Below, in pieces: positions 17,769-25,426 of a stretch of 64,000 nucleotides of DNA (within the stretch, counting starts at the first letter, position 1; every line of letters begins with the position of its first letter). Made by a program: the position numbers and the translations under genes. Source of the stretch: JAPWJZ01 sp965279315 (lineage in GTDB: Bacteria; Pseudomonadota; Alphaproteobacteria; Micavibrionales; UBA2020); NCBI GenBank assembly GCA_965279315.1, contig OZ257145.1:2480001-2544000 (forward strand), read 5' to 3'. Below the pieces are notes generated by a model. The model did not search any database, was not told the origin of the DNA, and saw nothing but the letters and a program-made list of their open reading frames with translations.

Positions 17769-19108
17769 AGCGGCAGCCGCATCACGACACGCAATCCCGC
17801 ACGGTTGCTGTCTTCCAGAAATATCTCGCCGCCATGGCCGTGCACGATATCTTGCGCAATCGACAGGCCAAGGCCAATGCCCCCGGTTTTCTTGTTGCGG
17901 GATTTTTCAACGCGGAAGAAAGGGCGGAACACTTCGTCGCGCAGGTCTGCGGGAATGCCGGGGCCGTCGTCATCAACGACGATTTCATAGGCATCGGATT
18001 GTTCATAGGCCGTGATCCAGACATGCTTGGCGTATTTGCAGGCATTGGATACGACGTTCGCAATCGCGCGTTCAATCGCCACGGGCCGCAGGCGGATCAT
18101 CATGCGGGTTTCGGGGAATATTTCGTTGACATCGCTGCCTTGACGCTTTGCCTTGCCGACGACACGCTCCAGCACGGTTTTCAGGTCGATCATTTCGGGC
18201 GTTTCGTCGCTTTCACCCTTGGCGAAGGTGAGATACCCCTCGATCATCTTTTCCATCTCGTCTATATCCTGGCGCAGGTTTTCAGCACCCTTCGTATCTT
18301 TCGACAGCGCCAATTCCAACTTCATGCGCGTCAGCGGCGTGCGCAGGTCGTGCGATACGCCCGACAGCATGGCGGTGCGCTGTTCCATCTGGCGTTTCAG
18401 GCGTTCCTTCATTTCAAGGAAGGCGCGCGAGGCCTGACGCACTTCATGCGCGCCGACAGGCTTGAAATCGGGCACATCCTGCCCCTTGCCGAATTTTTCG
18501 GCAGCGACGGCAAGGCGCATGATCGGGCGGATCTGGTTGCGCATGAACATCATGGAAATGACCAGCAACAACGCGGCACTGCCGATCAGCCAGAGGACGA
18601 AGATATAAGTCGTGGGGCTGTAAATGCGCCGGTCGGGGCATATAAAATGGATCGTCTCCTTTGGGCCGATGGCGACAACGACTTCGAAAACCTTGTCCTT
18701 TTCGTAAGGTCGAATGCTGAACGGCGCATCCAGTTTATTTTTTAGAGCGATCTGAAGTTTTTGCGCGATGCTGAACCACGCAAAAGTCTGGAACGACAGT
18801 TCCGATTTCTTGATGGTATCCGCGTCCTGCTTGATCGTGACCGCAAGGTCCAGGCTCCGCGAGGCCTGTTTAATAATACGCTGCACGCCGACATCCGACT
18901 TCGCATCCACAATACGTTCGGTCAGCATATCGATCTCGCCCGCCAGCGCGCCGACAAGCTTGTCGCTCATGGCATCCCAATGGCGGTCAAAGAACACAAA
19001 AGCGACGATCAGCTGCAGCAGGAAAATCGGCGTCGCCAGAATGACCAGCGACCTTGCGAAAAGCGTGCGCGGCAACAGGCGCTGTTTCAGGCGCTTGAAT
19101 GCTGTCAT
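17765..19108 (-). CDS. Sensor histidine kinase (EnvZ-like)
   Basis: 447 residues. Membrane helices at about 20-40 and 168-188 flank a periplasmic sensor domain of some 125 residues. Then come a HAMP domain, the phospho-acceptor box LSGVSH253DLRTPLT, and ATPase motifs NVVSNACKYA, VVDDDGPGIP, FFRVEKSRN and GGIGLGLSI. Layout fits the EnvZ/OmpR class. It overlaps the response-regulator gene upstream by 4 bases and the prepilin-like gene downstream by 4 bases. Signal unknown. Confidence 0.92.
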   Translation of the reverse strand: MTAFKRLKQRLLPRTLFARSLVILATPIFLLQLIVAFVFFDRHWDAMSDKLVGALAGEIDMLTERIVDAKSDVGVQRIIKQASRSLDLAVTIKQDADTIKKSELSFQTFAWFSIAQKLQIALKNKLDAPFSIRPYEKDKVFEVVVAIGPKETIHFICPDRRIYSPTTYIFVLWLIGSAALLLVISMMFMRNQIRPIMRLAVAAEKFGKGQDVPDFKPVGAHEVRQASRAFLEMKERLKRQMEQRTAMLSGVSHDLRTPLTRMKLELALSKDTKGAENLRQDIDEMEKMIEGYLTFAKGESDETPEMIDLKTVLERVVGKAKRQGSDVNEIFPETRMMIRLRPVAIERAIANVVSNACKYAKHVWITAYEQSDAYEIVVDDDGPGIPADLRDEVFRPFFRVEKSRNKKTGGIGLGLSIAQDIVHGHGGEIFLEDSNRAGLRVVMRLPL

Positions 19109-19824
19109 CCGTCAGTCCACAGCACATAGCCCTTGCCGCGCACGGTCTGGATAAACCGCGGCAGTTTCGGGTCTTCTTCCACTTTTTTACGCAGGCGCGT
19201 GACCTGCACGTCAATCGTGCGCTCGTTAGCATTCATCTGGCACAGTTCGGCCAGTTCTTCGCGGCTCACGACTTCGCCTTTTTTGCTGGCAAGCGCCTTC
19301 AACAGCGTATGTTCGACGGAGGTCAGCGCAACGCGTTCATCGCCGCTCGCCAGTTCACCACGATCAAGATCGAGCGCCCATTTGCCGAGGCGGATTTTTT
19401 CTTCCTTCTCCGGGGGCTTCGCGGCGATACGGCGCAGGATGGCCGTGATGCGGAGCAACAGCTCGCGCGGCTCGAAAGGCTTGGGCAGGTAATCGTCCGC
19501 CCCCGCCTCGAACCCGCTGATGCGCGATTCAATTTCGCCAAGCGCGGTCAGCAGCAATATCGGCGCGGCAAGCCCGCTTTTTTTCAGCGCTCTCGTCAGC
19601 GCCATGCCATCTTCGCCCGGCATCATCACGTCGCAGATGATCAGGTCATAGGCGAGGTATTTTAAAATCTCCCGCGCATCCGCCGCATCGATCGCGGTCG
19701 TCACCAGAAATCCATTCTCCACTAAAAACCGCTGTAACAAATCGCGCAGGCGTTCGTCATCGTCCACGACAAGAATGTGCGGTTTTTTATCGGGGCTGAT
19801 ATCGGCAGGCTTTGTATTATTCAT
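19105..19824 (-). CDS. OmpR-family response regulator
   Basis: 239 residues from ATG 19824. Receiver domain: acidic pocket DDD at 21-23, phospho-acceptor D65 in LIICDVMMPG, Thr in LLLTALG and Lys in DYLPKPF. C-terminal winged helix with REELAELCQM, RTIDVQVTRLRKK and VRGKGYVL. An in-frame ATG at 19851 is possible but would lie inside the inverted repeat 19850-19877, so the shorter start is preferred; neither has a clear ribosome site. First gene of the regulator-kinase-prepilin operon. Confidence 0.9.
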   Translation of the reverse strand: MNNTKPADISPDKKPHILVVDDDERLRDLLQRFLVENGFLVTTAIDAADAREILKYLAYDLIICDVMMPGEDGMALTRALKKSGLAAPILLLTALGEIESRISGFEAGADDYLPKPFEPRELLLRITAILRRIAAKPPEKEEKIRLGKWALDLDRGELASGDERVALTSVEHTLLKALASKKGEVVSREELAELCQMNANERTIDVQVTRLRKKVEEDPKLPRFIQTVRGKGYVLWTDG

Positions 19825-19849
19825 AACTTCATTTTGGAGTTGTATCCCC

Positions 19850-19877
19850 ATAGGGTTTCAGGATAGGATAACCCTAT
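19850..19877. promoter_or_regulatory. Inverted repeat between response-regulator and ilvE genes
   Basis: ATAGGGTT and AACCCTAT form perfect 8-bp arms around a 12-base centre, inside the short divergent intergenic region of the OmpR-type regulator and ilvE. The position fits an operator for either gene; binding by the adjacent response regulator is inference. Confidence 0.4.
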
Positions 19878-19906
19878 AAAAATTGCACCCCGAAAAGGAA
19901 TACGAC

Positions 19907-20815
19907 ATGGCTGGCTCCCTCATCCCTTATGACGATCGCGACGGTCAAATCTGGATGGACGGCAAGCTGGTTCCATGGCGCGAGGCGAAGGTGCATTTCC
20001 TTACGCATGCGCTGCATTACGGTTCGGGCGTGTTCGAAGGCGTGCGCGCCTACAACGGCAATATCTTCAAGCTGACCGAACACAGCCAGCGCCTGATCGA
20101 CGGCTGCAAGACCATGGATATGAAAATCGAATTGTCGCTCGAAGAAATCAATCATGCCTGCCTCGAAACGTTGAAGGCGAGCGGTTTGAAAGACGCTTAC
20201 CTCCGCCCCCTCGCCTGGCGCGGGCCGGAACAGATGGGCGTCGCGGCGCAGGCCACAAAAATCCATTTCGCCGTCGCGGCATGGGAATGGCCCAGCTATT
20301 TCAGCCCCGAGATGCGCGAAAAAGGCATTTCGGTGGTCACATCACGCTGGCGCCGCCCCGCGCCCGATATGGCGCCGGTTTCAGCGAAGGCCTGCGGCCT
20401 CTACATGATCTGTACGCTGTCGAAACACGAAGCGGAAAAAGCCGGCCATAACGACGCGATGATGCACGACTACCGCGGCCAGGTCGCCGAGCTGACCGGC
20501 GCAAACCTGTTCTTCGTCTTCAACGGCGAACTGCATACCCCGACGCCCGATTGTTTCCTGAACGGCATCACGCGCCTGACAGTGATGGACATCGCGCGCA
20601 GCAAAGGCATCAAGGTCATCGAACGCGCGATCATGCCGGAAGAGTTGAAAAAAGCGGATGAGTGCTTTGCAACCGGCACCGCCGCCGAAGTCACACCCAT
20701 CGGCAATATCGACGGCCAGATTTACAAGGTCGGCCCCGTCACCCGCCTGCTGCGTGAAGAGTACGAGAAACTGGTGCGCGCACCTGCGGAAGCGCAGCAA
20801 AAGAAAGCCGGTTAA
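19907..20815 (+). CDS. ilvE: Branched-chain amino acid aminotransferase
   Basis: 302-residue class IV PLP enzyme for the last step of Leu, Ile and Val synthesis. Recognisable parts are HFLTHALHYGSGVFEGVRAY near residues 32-51, the PLP-lysine region SAKACGLYM near 160 and the phosphate-binding ATGTAAEVTPIG near 256-266. ATG at 19907 has AAAGGAA upstream; the frame opens earlier with TTG but that lacks a ribosome site. Divergent from the response regulator; convergent with the DNA glycosylase, overlapping by 4 bases. Confidence 0.93.
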   Translation: MAGSLIPYDDRDGQIWMDGKLVPWREAKVHFLTHALHYGSGVFEGVRAYNGNIFKLTEHSQRLIDGCKTMDMKIELSLEEINHACLETLKASGLKDAYLRPLAWRGPEQMGVAAQATKIHFAVAAWEWPSYFSPEMREKGISVVTSRWRRPAPDMAPVSAKACGLYMICTLSKHEAEKAGHNDAMMHDYRGQVAELTGANLFFVFNGELHTPTPDCFLNGITRLTVMDIARSKGIKVIERAIMPEELKKADECFATGTAAEVTPIGNIDGQIYKVGPVTRLLREEYEKLVRAPAEAQQKKAG

Positions 20816-21318
20816 CGCTTAACCGCTTTCCATGCCTTCAATTTATCGGCGAGTTTCAATCCTGCATGGGCGGGGCTGGTGGATGGCAGCCGTTTTGATT
20901 CCAGTCGTGCAGAGGTTTTTTCCGGTAACGTCGGCAAAACCCGCTTCATAAATTCCTGTTCCGATTTTGCGCCGTTGAAAAAGACATGCGTGATTCCGGG
21001 GTACTTTTTAAAGAAAGCAGCAAAATCGTTTACCTCAATCGTCGCATCATCGATACGCATATCGAGACTGCCGTGACGTTCGCAGAATTTCAGGACGTCC
21101 CAAAGCGCGAGGCCGTTTCCTTTAACTAGATCGACACGCTGCGGATAGGTGTCGACGGGCGCATCGAACAGCGCCGTCATGATCTTCCAGAATGCATTCT
21201 GCGGATGCGCGTAATATTGCTGTTCCGCCAGCGACTTCATGCCCGGCATGGAGCCGAGGATCAGTACGCGCGAATTTTTTGTCGCGATAGGCGGAAAGCT
21301 GGTTGCCTTATGCAGCAA
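20812..21318 (-). CDS. Hypoxanthine-DNA glycosylase (UDG family 6)
   Basis: 168 residues with the uracil-DNA-glycosylase superfamily fold. LILGSMPGMKSLAEQQYYAH is the family's first motif, with QNAFWKIM right after; LPSTSPAHAG near residues 146-155 is the second, DNA-intercalating motif. This pattern belongs to the DNA-deoxyinosine glycosylases, which remove deaminated adenine from DNA. Starts two bases upstream of the prpC stop on the same strand. Confidence 0.85.
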   Translation of the reverse strand: MLHKATSFPPIATKNSRVLILGSMPGMKSLAEQQYYAHPQNAFWKIMTALFDAPVDTYPQRVDLVKGNGLALWDVLKFCERHGSLDMRIDDATIEVNDFAAFFKKYPGITHVFFNGAKSEQEFMKRVLPTLPEKTSARLESKRLPSTSPAHAGLKLADKLKAWKAVKR

Positions 21319-21320
21319 CC

Positions 21321-22466
21321 TTACGCCGCTTTGCGCTTGGAAATCGGCTGCACGGGGCGTTGCGGCACGCCGTTATAGACCGACAGCGGGCGCATCAGCT
21401 TGTTGTCTTCCAGCTGTTCCATGATATGCGCGGTCCAGCCCGTGATGCGGCTGATCACGAAAATGGGCGTGAAGATCGGGATTTCAAAACCCATAAGATA
21501 ATATGCAGGCCCGACAGGGAAATCGAGGTTCGGATGGATGCCTTTTTTCTCGATAAAGGTTTTGGACAAAATGTCCTCGATCTCCACCCATTTCTGGCCG
21601 TTTTTGATCTTGGCCATTTCGTGGAAGTAATGGGTCATATACGGAACGCGGCTGTCGCCGTTGCGATACACGCGGTGGCCGAAGCCCATCACCAGTTTCT
21701 TGTTCGCCAGCGCGTCATCGATCCATGCCTGCGCATTCGACGTTTCGCCGATATTCAGCAGCATGTGCATGACAGCTTCGTTCGCGCCGCCATGCAGCGG
21801 ACCTTTGAGCGAGCCGATAGCACCGGTTACGGCAGCATAGATTTCCGACAGGCTGGAAACGATCGTGCGTGCGGTGAAGGTCGATGCGTTGAAACCGTGT
21901 TCGGCATAGAACGTCAGCGACGCATCGAAGCAGCGCACCACTTTCGCATCCGGCACTTCGCCGAAATACATGTGGAAGAAGTTTTCGGCCATCGTCAGGT
22001 CGGATTTCGGCGCGATGGGCTGCTGGCCCTTGCGCAAGCGGAAATCGGCCGCGATGATCGTCGGGATCTTCGCCATCATGCGGATCGATTTGCGCAGGTT
22101 GGCGGCTTTGGAATTATCGGCCGCTTCGGGATCTTCGACGCCGAGGAAGCTGACAGCGGTGCGCAGCGTATCCATCGGGTGCGCGTCTTTGCGGAATTGT
22201 TTCAGCACTTCGATCAGTTGCGGCGAAATCGCACGTTCGGCGCGTTCCTGCTTTTCGAAAGCTTTCAACTGCTCGTCGGTCGGCAACTCGCCATGCAAGA
22301 GCAGGTATGCCACTTCCTCGAACCGGCAATGTTCGGCCAGTTCCTGCACGGGGTAGCCGAAATAGGTCAGTGTGTTGGTCTCATCAAACACCTTGGAAAC
22401 GCGCGAGGTGTCGGAATGGACGCCAGCGAGGCCTTTGGCGATCTTGATTTCGGCGGGTGCGGTCAT
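21321..22466 (-). CDS. prpC: 2-methylcitrate synthase
   Basis: 381-residue citrate-synthase-fold enzyme. Catalytic segments: SLKGPLHGGANEAVM (His), MGFGHRVYR (His) and PNLDFPVGPAYY (Asp). The short N-terminus without the longer lead of GltA, the start KGLAGVHSDTSRVS and the presence of prpB and prpD within 5 kb make 2-methylcitrate synthase, which condenses propionyl-CoA with oxaloacetate, more likely than the TCA citrate synthase, though such enzymes often accept acetyl-CoA too. It is separated from prpB/prpD by plus-strand genes. Confidence 0.87.
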   Translation of the reverse strand: MTAPAEIKIAKGLAGVHSDTSRVSKVFDETNTLTYFGYPVQELAEHCRFEEVAYLLLHGELPTDEQLKAFEKQERAERAISPQLIEVLKQFRKDAHPMDTLRTAVSFLGVEDPEAADNSKAANLRKSIRMMAKIPTIIAADFRLRKGQQPIAPKSDLTMAENFFHMYFGEVPDAKVVRCFDASLTFYAEHGFNASTFTARTIVSSLSEIYAAVTGAIGSLKGPLHGGANEAVMHMLLNIGETSNAQAWIDDALANKKLVMGFGHRVYRNGDSRVPYMTHYFHEMAKIKNGQKWVEIEDILSKTFIEKKGIHPNLDFPVGPAYYLMGFEIPIFTPIFVISRITGWTAHIMEQLEDNKLMRPLSVYNGVPQRPVQPISKRKAA

Positions 22467-22621
22467 AACTTAATCCTTATAATGATGTTCTGCCCTATGA
22501 ATTAGCCCCTCGGGCGTGCGAGTTCAAGGGGTAAAAACCTGAAATATTTCAATGTCATACACATTAATGGAATATTAATTGTATCTGGTTAGAATAAAGT
22601 TACCAACTATGAGGAGAATTC

Positions 22622-22774
22622 ATGGAAATCGCAGCTGTCGCCATGCAGGCCATTACGGCACAACAACAGGTCGCCGTTCAGGTGCTGAAACAGGCATCCG
22701 AAGCCCAGGCGGCGCTTGCGAACATGATTGCGCAGTCGGCCACGATGGGCCGTAACCTCGATATCAGCGTATAA
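22622..22774 (+). CDS. YjfB-family putative motility protein
   Basis: 50 residues: starts MEIAAVAMQAI, continues with a Gln/Ala-rich helix (TAQQQVAVQVLKQASEAQAA) and ends TMGRNLDISV. This is the YjfB pattern: M-[DE]-I-A at the start, a single amphipathic helix, and G-x-N-[IL]-D-I-S-V at the end. Ribosome site GAGGAGAAT lies just before the ATG. YjfB is named a putative motility protein; its role is not established. The 155 bases upstream separate it from the divergent prpC. Confidence 0.75.
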   Translation: MEIAAVAMQAITAQQQVAVQVLKQASEAQAALANMIAQSATMGRNLDISV

Positions 22775-22782
22775 TCCCTGCC

Positions 22783-22929
22783 TTGAATATTTCAGCCATA
22801 TCGACGGTTACGCCACAAGCCCTCGCCTCTGCCGCAGCGGCGCCAAGGATCGAGAAGCCGATGCAGAAATTGGCTGACATCATTCTTGAAAATGCCATCC
22901 GCGGCAATCACCTCGACATTCATGCCTGA
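22783..22929 (+). CDS. Possible second YjfB-like small protein
   Basis: 48 codons from TTG at 22783: LNISAISTVTPQALAS at the start, then a helix, and GNHLDIHA at the end. The M-[ND]-I-[AS]-A-[IV] opening and G-x-x-[IL]-D-I close match the 50-residue neighbour ending 8 bases upstream, suggesting a diverged tandem copy. There is no good ribosome site and the start codon is weak. Its end overlaps the next gene's reading frame, with ATGCCTGA shared, which would suit translational coupling. Confidence 0.4.
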   Translation: MNISAISTVTPQALASAAAAPRIEKPMQKLADIILENAIRGNHLDIHA

Positions 22930-24058
22930 TATGCTGCCGGGTTACGAGATTGTGATCTCAGAAAAGACACTCGCGCAGATCCTTTCCTATAAAAAAGATA
23001 TCGAGGATGGGACAGCGGTCGTTGGCGACCGCATGAAAAATTATCTTCCCGCATCATCGACCGAACAGTTTATAGAAGCGCTGCTGGCGACCAAGCAGCC
23101 GCGCATTTTTGCCGAAAGCGAAATACGCGCCGATGGCACGGACTGGACGCACCGCGAACTCGCGCTTATGGGCGATATCAACGTCGCCATGACTGTGGAT
23201 GTCTACGACAATGGTGCGTGGGACCCGAACGACCGCCATTTCAGACTGCACAACCCTGCAATCAACGCTGCATTACTGTTTACACCAGGCCCTCTCATGG
23301 GCGTTAGTGGGGCATTCAATGGCATGTCGCCGGATTACGCTGCGGTCACAAATAACAGCCATATCGACCAGGCAAAATACAATGACCTGATGGAACGCCG
23401 CCTGCTGCCATTATTCATGCATGCGAATGATGCCGCCGGTAAAGGCGGGCATAAGGCGCTTGTCGTACTGCCGGGCATCGGCGCGGGTGCGTTTGCGGGC
23501 AAGTTCAAAGGGACGATGGGCGGGCATCTTGACCTTGCGCTCCAGCACATGCTGTCAAAGCACGGCGCGAACCTGCTCCATATCGGTGCAGTTGTGCTGG
23601 ATGCGTTTAATGAAGGTACAAACACGCGCCAGAATATCGGCGGCGTTGATTACCGCACACGCCCATCCGCGCTCAATCCCGGCCTGCCGCAGCTATCCGA
23701 TCCTGTTTCGTGGCAGGAAAACGGCGATGATTTTTCGCAACACCGACTTTATAAAGTCGTCGCATGGGATCACGCCTCCCTGCCCGGCAATGATTTTTTC
23801 GGGGCGAGCCGTTTTACGGATGACGGCGTCGCTGCTGCCGCGACAAATTCGATGCAGGTTGTGACCGGCATTTCGGGCCATTACACCAAAGGCGCATACA
23901 AACCGCCGCATGGCTATTCGGATTGGGAAGATGTCGCGGAGAAAAACGGCGTAAAGCTGCTCGTGCGCGGCAATGTCAAAGTTGCCATGGATGACGGCAG
24001 CTATCAACCACTCATCACCAAGCCGCCCGCCAAACCGTCGCGTGCGCCCGCGCCCTGA
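22892..24058 (+). CDS. Unrecognised 388-residue protein, possibly macrodomain-like
   Basis: No signal peptide or membrane segment. In order: a helical N-terminus (EKTLAQILSYKKDIEDGTAV), a segment FAESEIRADGTDWTHREL, a glycine-rich LVVLPGIGAGAFAGKFKG near residues 190-207, HIGAVVLDAFNEG near 228-240, and PGNDFFGASRFTDDGV followed by AAAATNSMQVVTGISG near 310-340, ending Pro/Ala-rich. The two glycine-rich loops and the acidic D-D-G-V segment recall macrodomain / ADP-ribose-binding proteins, including some intracellular-bacteria effectors; this is a weak by-eye likeness. Start may be 22892 or 22922. Its stop abuts the end of the convergent prpB. Confidence 0.6.
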   Translation: MPSAAITSTFMPDMLPGYEIVISEKTLAQILSYKKDIEDGTAVVGDRMKNYLPASSTEQFIEALLATKQPRIFAESEIRADGTDWTHRELALMGDINVAMTVDVYDNGAWDPNDRHFRLHNPAINAALLFTPGPLMGVSGAFNGMSPDYAAVTNNSHIDQAKYNDLMERRLLPLFMHANDAAGKGGHKALVVLPGIGAGAFAGKFKGTMGGHLDLALQHMLSKHGANLLHIGAVVLDAFNEGTNTRQNIGGVDYRTRPSALNPGLPQLSDPVSWQENGDDFSQHRLYKVVAWDHASLPGNDFFGASRFTDDGVAAAATNSMQVVTGISGHYTKGAYKPPHGYSDWEDVAEKNGVKLLVRGNVKVAMDDGSYQPLITKPPAKPSRAPAP

Positions 24059-24958
24059 TTATTTCTTGATCGTGAAATTAAAGATATTCTGGTCGAAGGA
24101 ATTGTAATCCTCGTACCGCAGCAGCGCGTACAAATCCTTGCGGTGCTGCATGACATCCAGCAGGCTTTCCTGCGTGCCTTCCTTCTTGATCACATCAAGG
24201 CCACGGTCGATCGCGCCCATCGCAAGGCGCAGTGTGGTGACTGGATAGATCACAAGGTTATAACCCAGCTTTTCCAGCTGTGCGGCGGTCAGCAGTTTCG
24301 ATTTGCCGAATTCGGTCATATTCGCCAGCAGCGGCACTTTGAGCGCCTTGCGCATCGCCTCGAATTCGCTTTCATCGGCCATCGCCTCGGGGAAGATCAT
24401 GTCCGCGCCTGCATCGACATATGCCTTGGCACGGTCGATGGCTTTTTCCAGCCCTTCTGATGCACGCGCGTCGGTACGGGCGATCAGGATGAAATTGGGG
24501 TCGCGTTTTGCCTTGGCGGCGGCGGCGATCTTCTTGACGACATCGGCAGCGGGCAGGACAGATTTATTGTCGAGGTGTCCGCAGCGCTTCGGGTTTTCCT
24601 GGTCTTCCAGATGACAGCCGGCAATCCCCTGCTCTTCCATCACCTGTACCGTGCGGGCGGCGCTCATCGGTTCGCCGAATCCCGTGTCGATGTCGATGAT
24701 GCTGGGCAATTCGGTCACGCGTGCTATCTGGTGGCCGCGTCCTGCAACCTCCGACAGTGTTGTCAGGCCGATATCCGGCAGGCCGAGGTCGGCGGACAGC
24801 ACCGCGCCCGAGATATAAACGCCATCAAAACCCTTCTGTTCGATCATCATCGCCGTCAGCGGGTTCATCGCCCCCGGAAAGCGCAGCAGCTTGCCGGATT
24901 TAAGGGCCGTGGCGAATTCCGCGCGTTTATCAGCAGCATGTTTTTTAGCGAAGAGCAT
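24059..24958 (-). CDS. prpB: Methylisocitrate lyase
   Basis: 299 residues of the isocitrate-lyase superfamily. Signature K-R-C-G-H (ENPKRCGHL), Mg-binding DIDTGFGE and ARTDARASEGL are present; length fits PrpB rather than isocitrate lyase. It splits 2-methylisocitrate into pyruvate and succinate. ATG at 24958 is taken; a GTG at 24988 in frame would add ten residues. Transcribed away from the basic-protein gene. Confidence 0.92.
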   Translation of the reverse strand: MLFAKKHAADKRAEFATALKSGKLLRFPGAMNPLTAMMIEQKGFDGVYISGAVLSADLGLPDIGLTTLSEVAGRGHQIARVTELPSIIDIDTGFGEPMSAARTVQVMEEQGIAGCHLEDQENPKRCGHLDNKSVLPAADVVKKIAAAAKAKRDPNFILIARTDARASEGLEKAIDRAKAYVDAGADMIFPEAMADESEFEAMRKALKVPLLANMTEFGKSKLLTAAQLEKLGYNLVIYPVTTLRLAMGAIDRGLDVIKKEGTQESLLDVMQHRKDLYALLRYEDYNSFDQNIFNFTIKK

Positions 24959-25076
24959 TTTTAATGACCGGATTGGCTGGTTGAACACCTTTATTCATTA
25001 CAGGAGTGCCAAGGGCGGCACAAGCATGGCTTCAGATGGCTGAATTCAAAGAAATTTACGACGTTAACATAATATA

Positions 25077-25095
25077 AACCACCTGTGGTTAGAAT
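25077..25095 (+). promoter_or_regulatory. Candidate promoter/operator of the basic-protein gene
   Basis: AACCACCTGTGGTT is a 6-bp inverted repeat with a two-base centre, overlapping GGTTAGAAT, whose TAGAAT could be a -10 box 33 bases ahead of the ATG at 25128. The same GGTTAGAAT lies 26 bases ahead of the YjfB-like gene at 22588-22596. Function is inference. Confidence 0.3.
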
Positions 25096-25127
25096 GGGCT
25101 AAACACGAAACAACAGGGGACTTATCG

Positions 25128-25352
25128 ATGGCTAGAAAAACGGCAGCAGCAAAGGCGATCAAAAAAGCAAGCGGCGCTCCCAAGCGCAGCGCATCCCGCA
25201 AGGCACGCGCTCCGGCGGCCAAACTTTCAACCAGACGCCCCGCCTCCTCCCCGCGCCGCGCGCCCCAGCCTGCCGCAGACACTTCATTCCTGACCATGCT
25301 GGCACAAATCTTCGGCGTGAGCCGCGAAGCGCACCGCAAAAACGCACGCTGA
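25128..25352 (+). CDS. Histone H1-like basic protein
   Basis: 74 residues: the first 47 are almost entirely Ala, Lys, Arg, Pro and Ser (ARKTAAAKAIKKASG then RSASRKARAPAAK), and the last 25 form a hydrophobic helix-like tail with SFLTMLAQIFGVSREAH. The charge and composition resemble bacterial histone H1-like or nucleoid-compacting proteins; DNA binding is inferred. AGGGGA lies ahead of the ATG and a strong terminator follows 12 bases after the stop, so it is a complete single-gene unit. Confidence 0.72.
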   Translation: MARKTAAAKAIKKASGAPKRSASRKARAPAAKLSTRRPASSPRRAPQPAADTSFLTMLAQIFGVSREAHRKNAR

Positions 25353-25364
25353 CAAATTTTATAA

Positions 25365-25397
25365 AAAAGCGCCCTCACGTTTAGTGAGGGCGCTTTT
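25365..25397. terminator. Bidirectional intrinsic terminator
   Basis: AAAAGCGCCCTCAC and GTGAGGGCGCTTTT form a 14-bp perfect hairpin with a five-base loop, flanked by A and T runs. It sits between the ends of the plus-strand basic-protein gene and minus-strand prpD, and should stop both, so prpB is not read from the prpD promoter. Confidence 0.9.
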
Positions 25398-25426
25398 AAA
25401 TATTTTCGCGAGAGCGTCGCCGGGGC

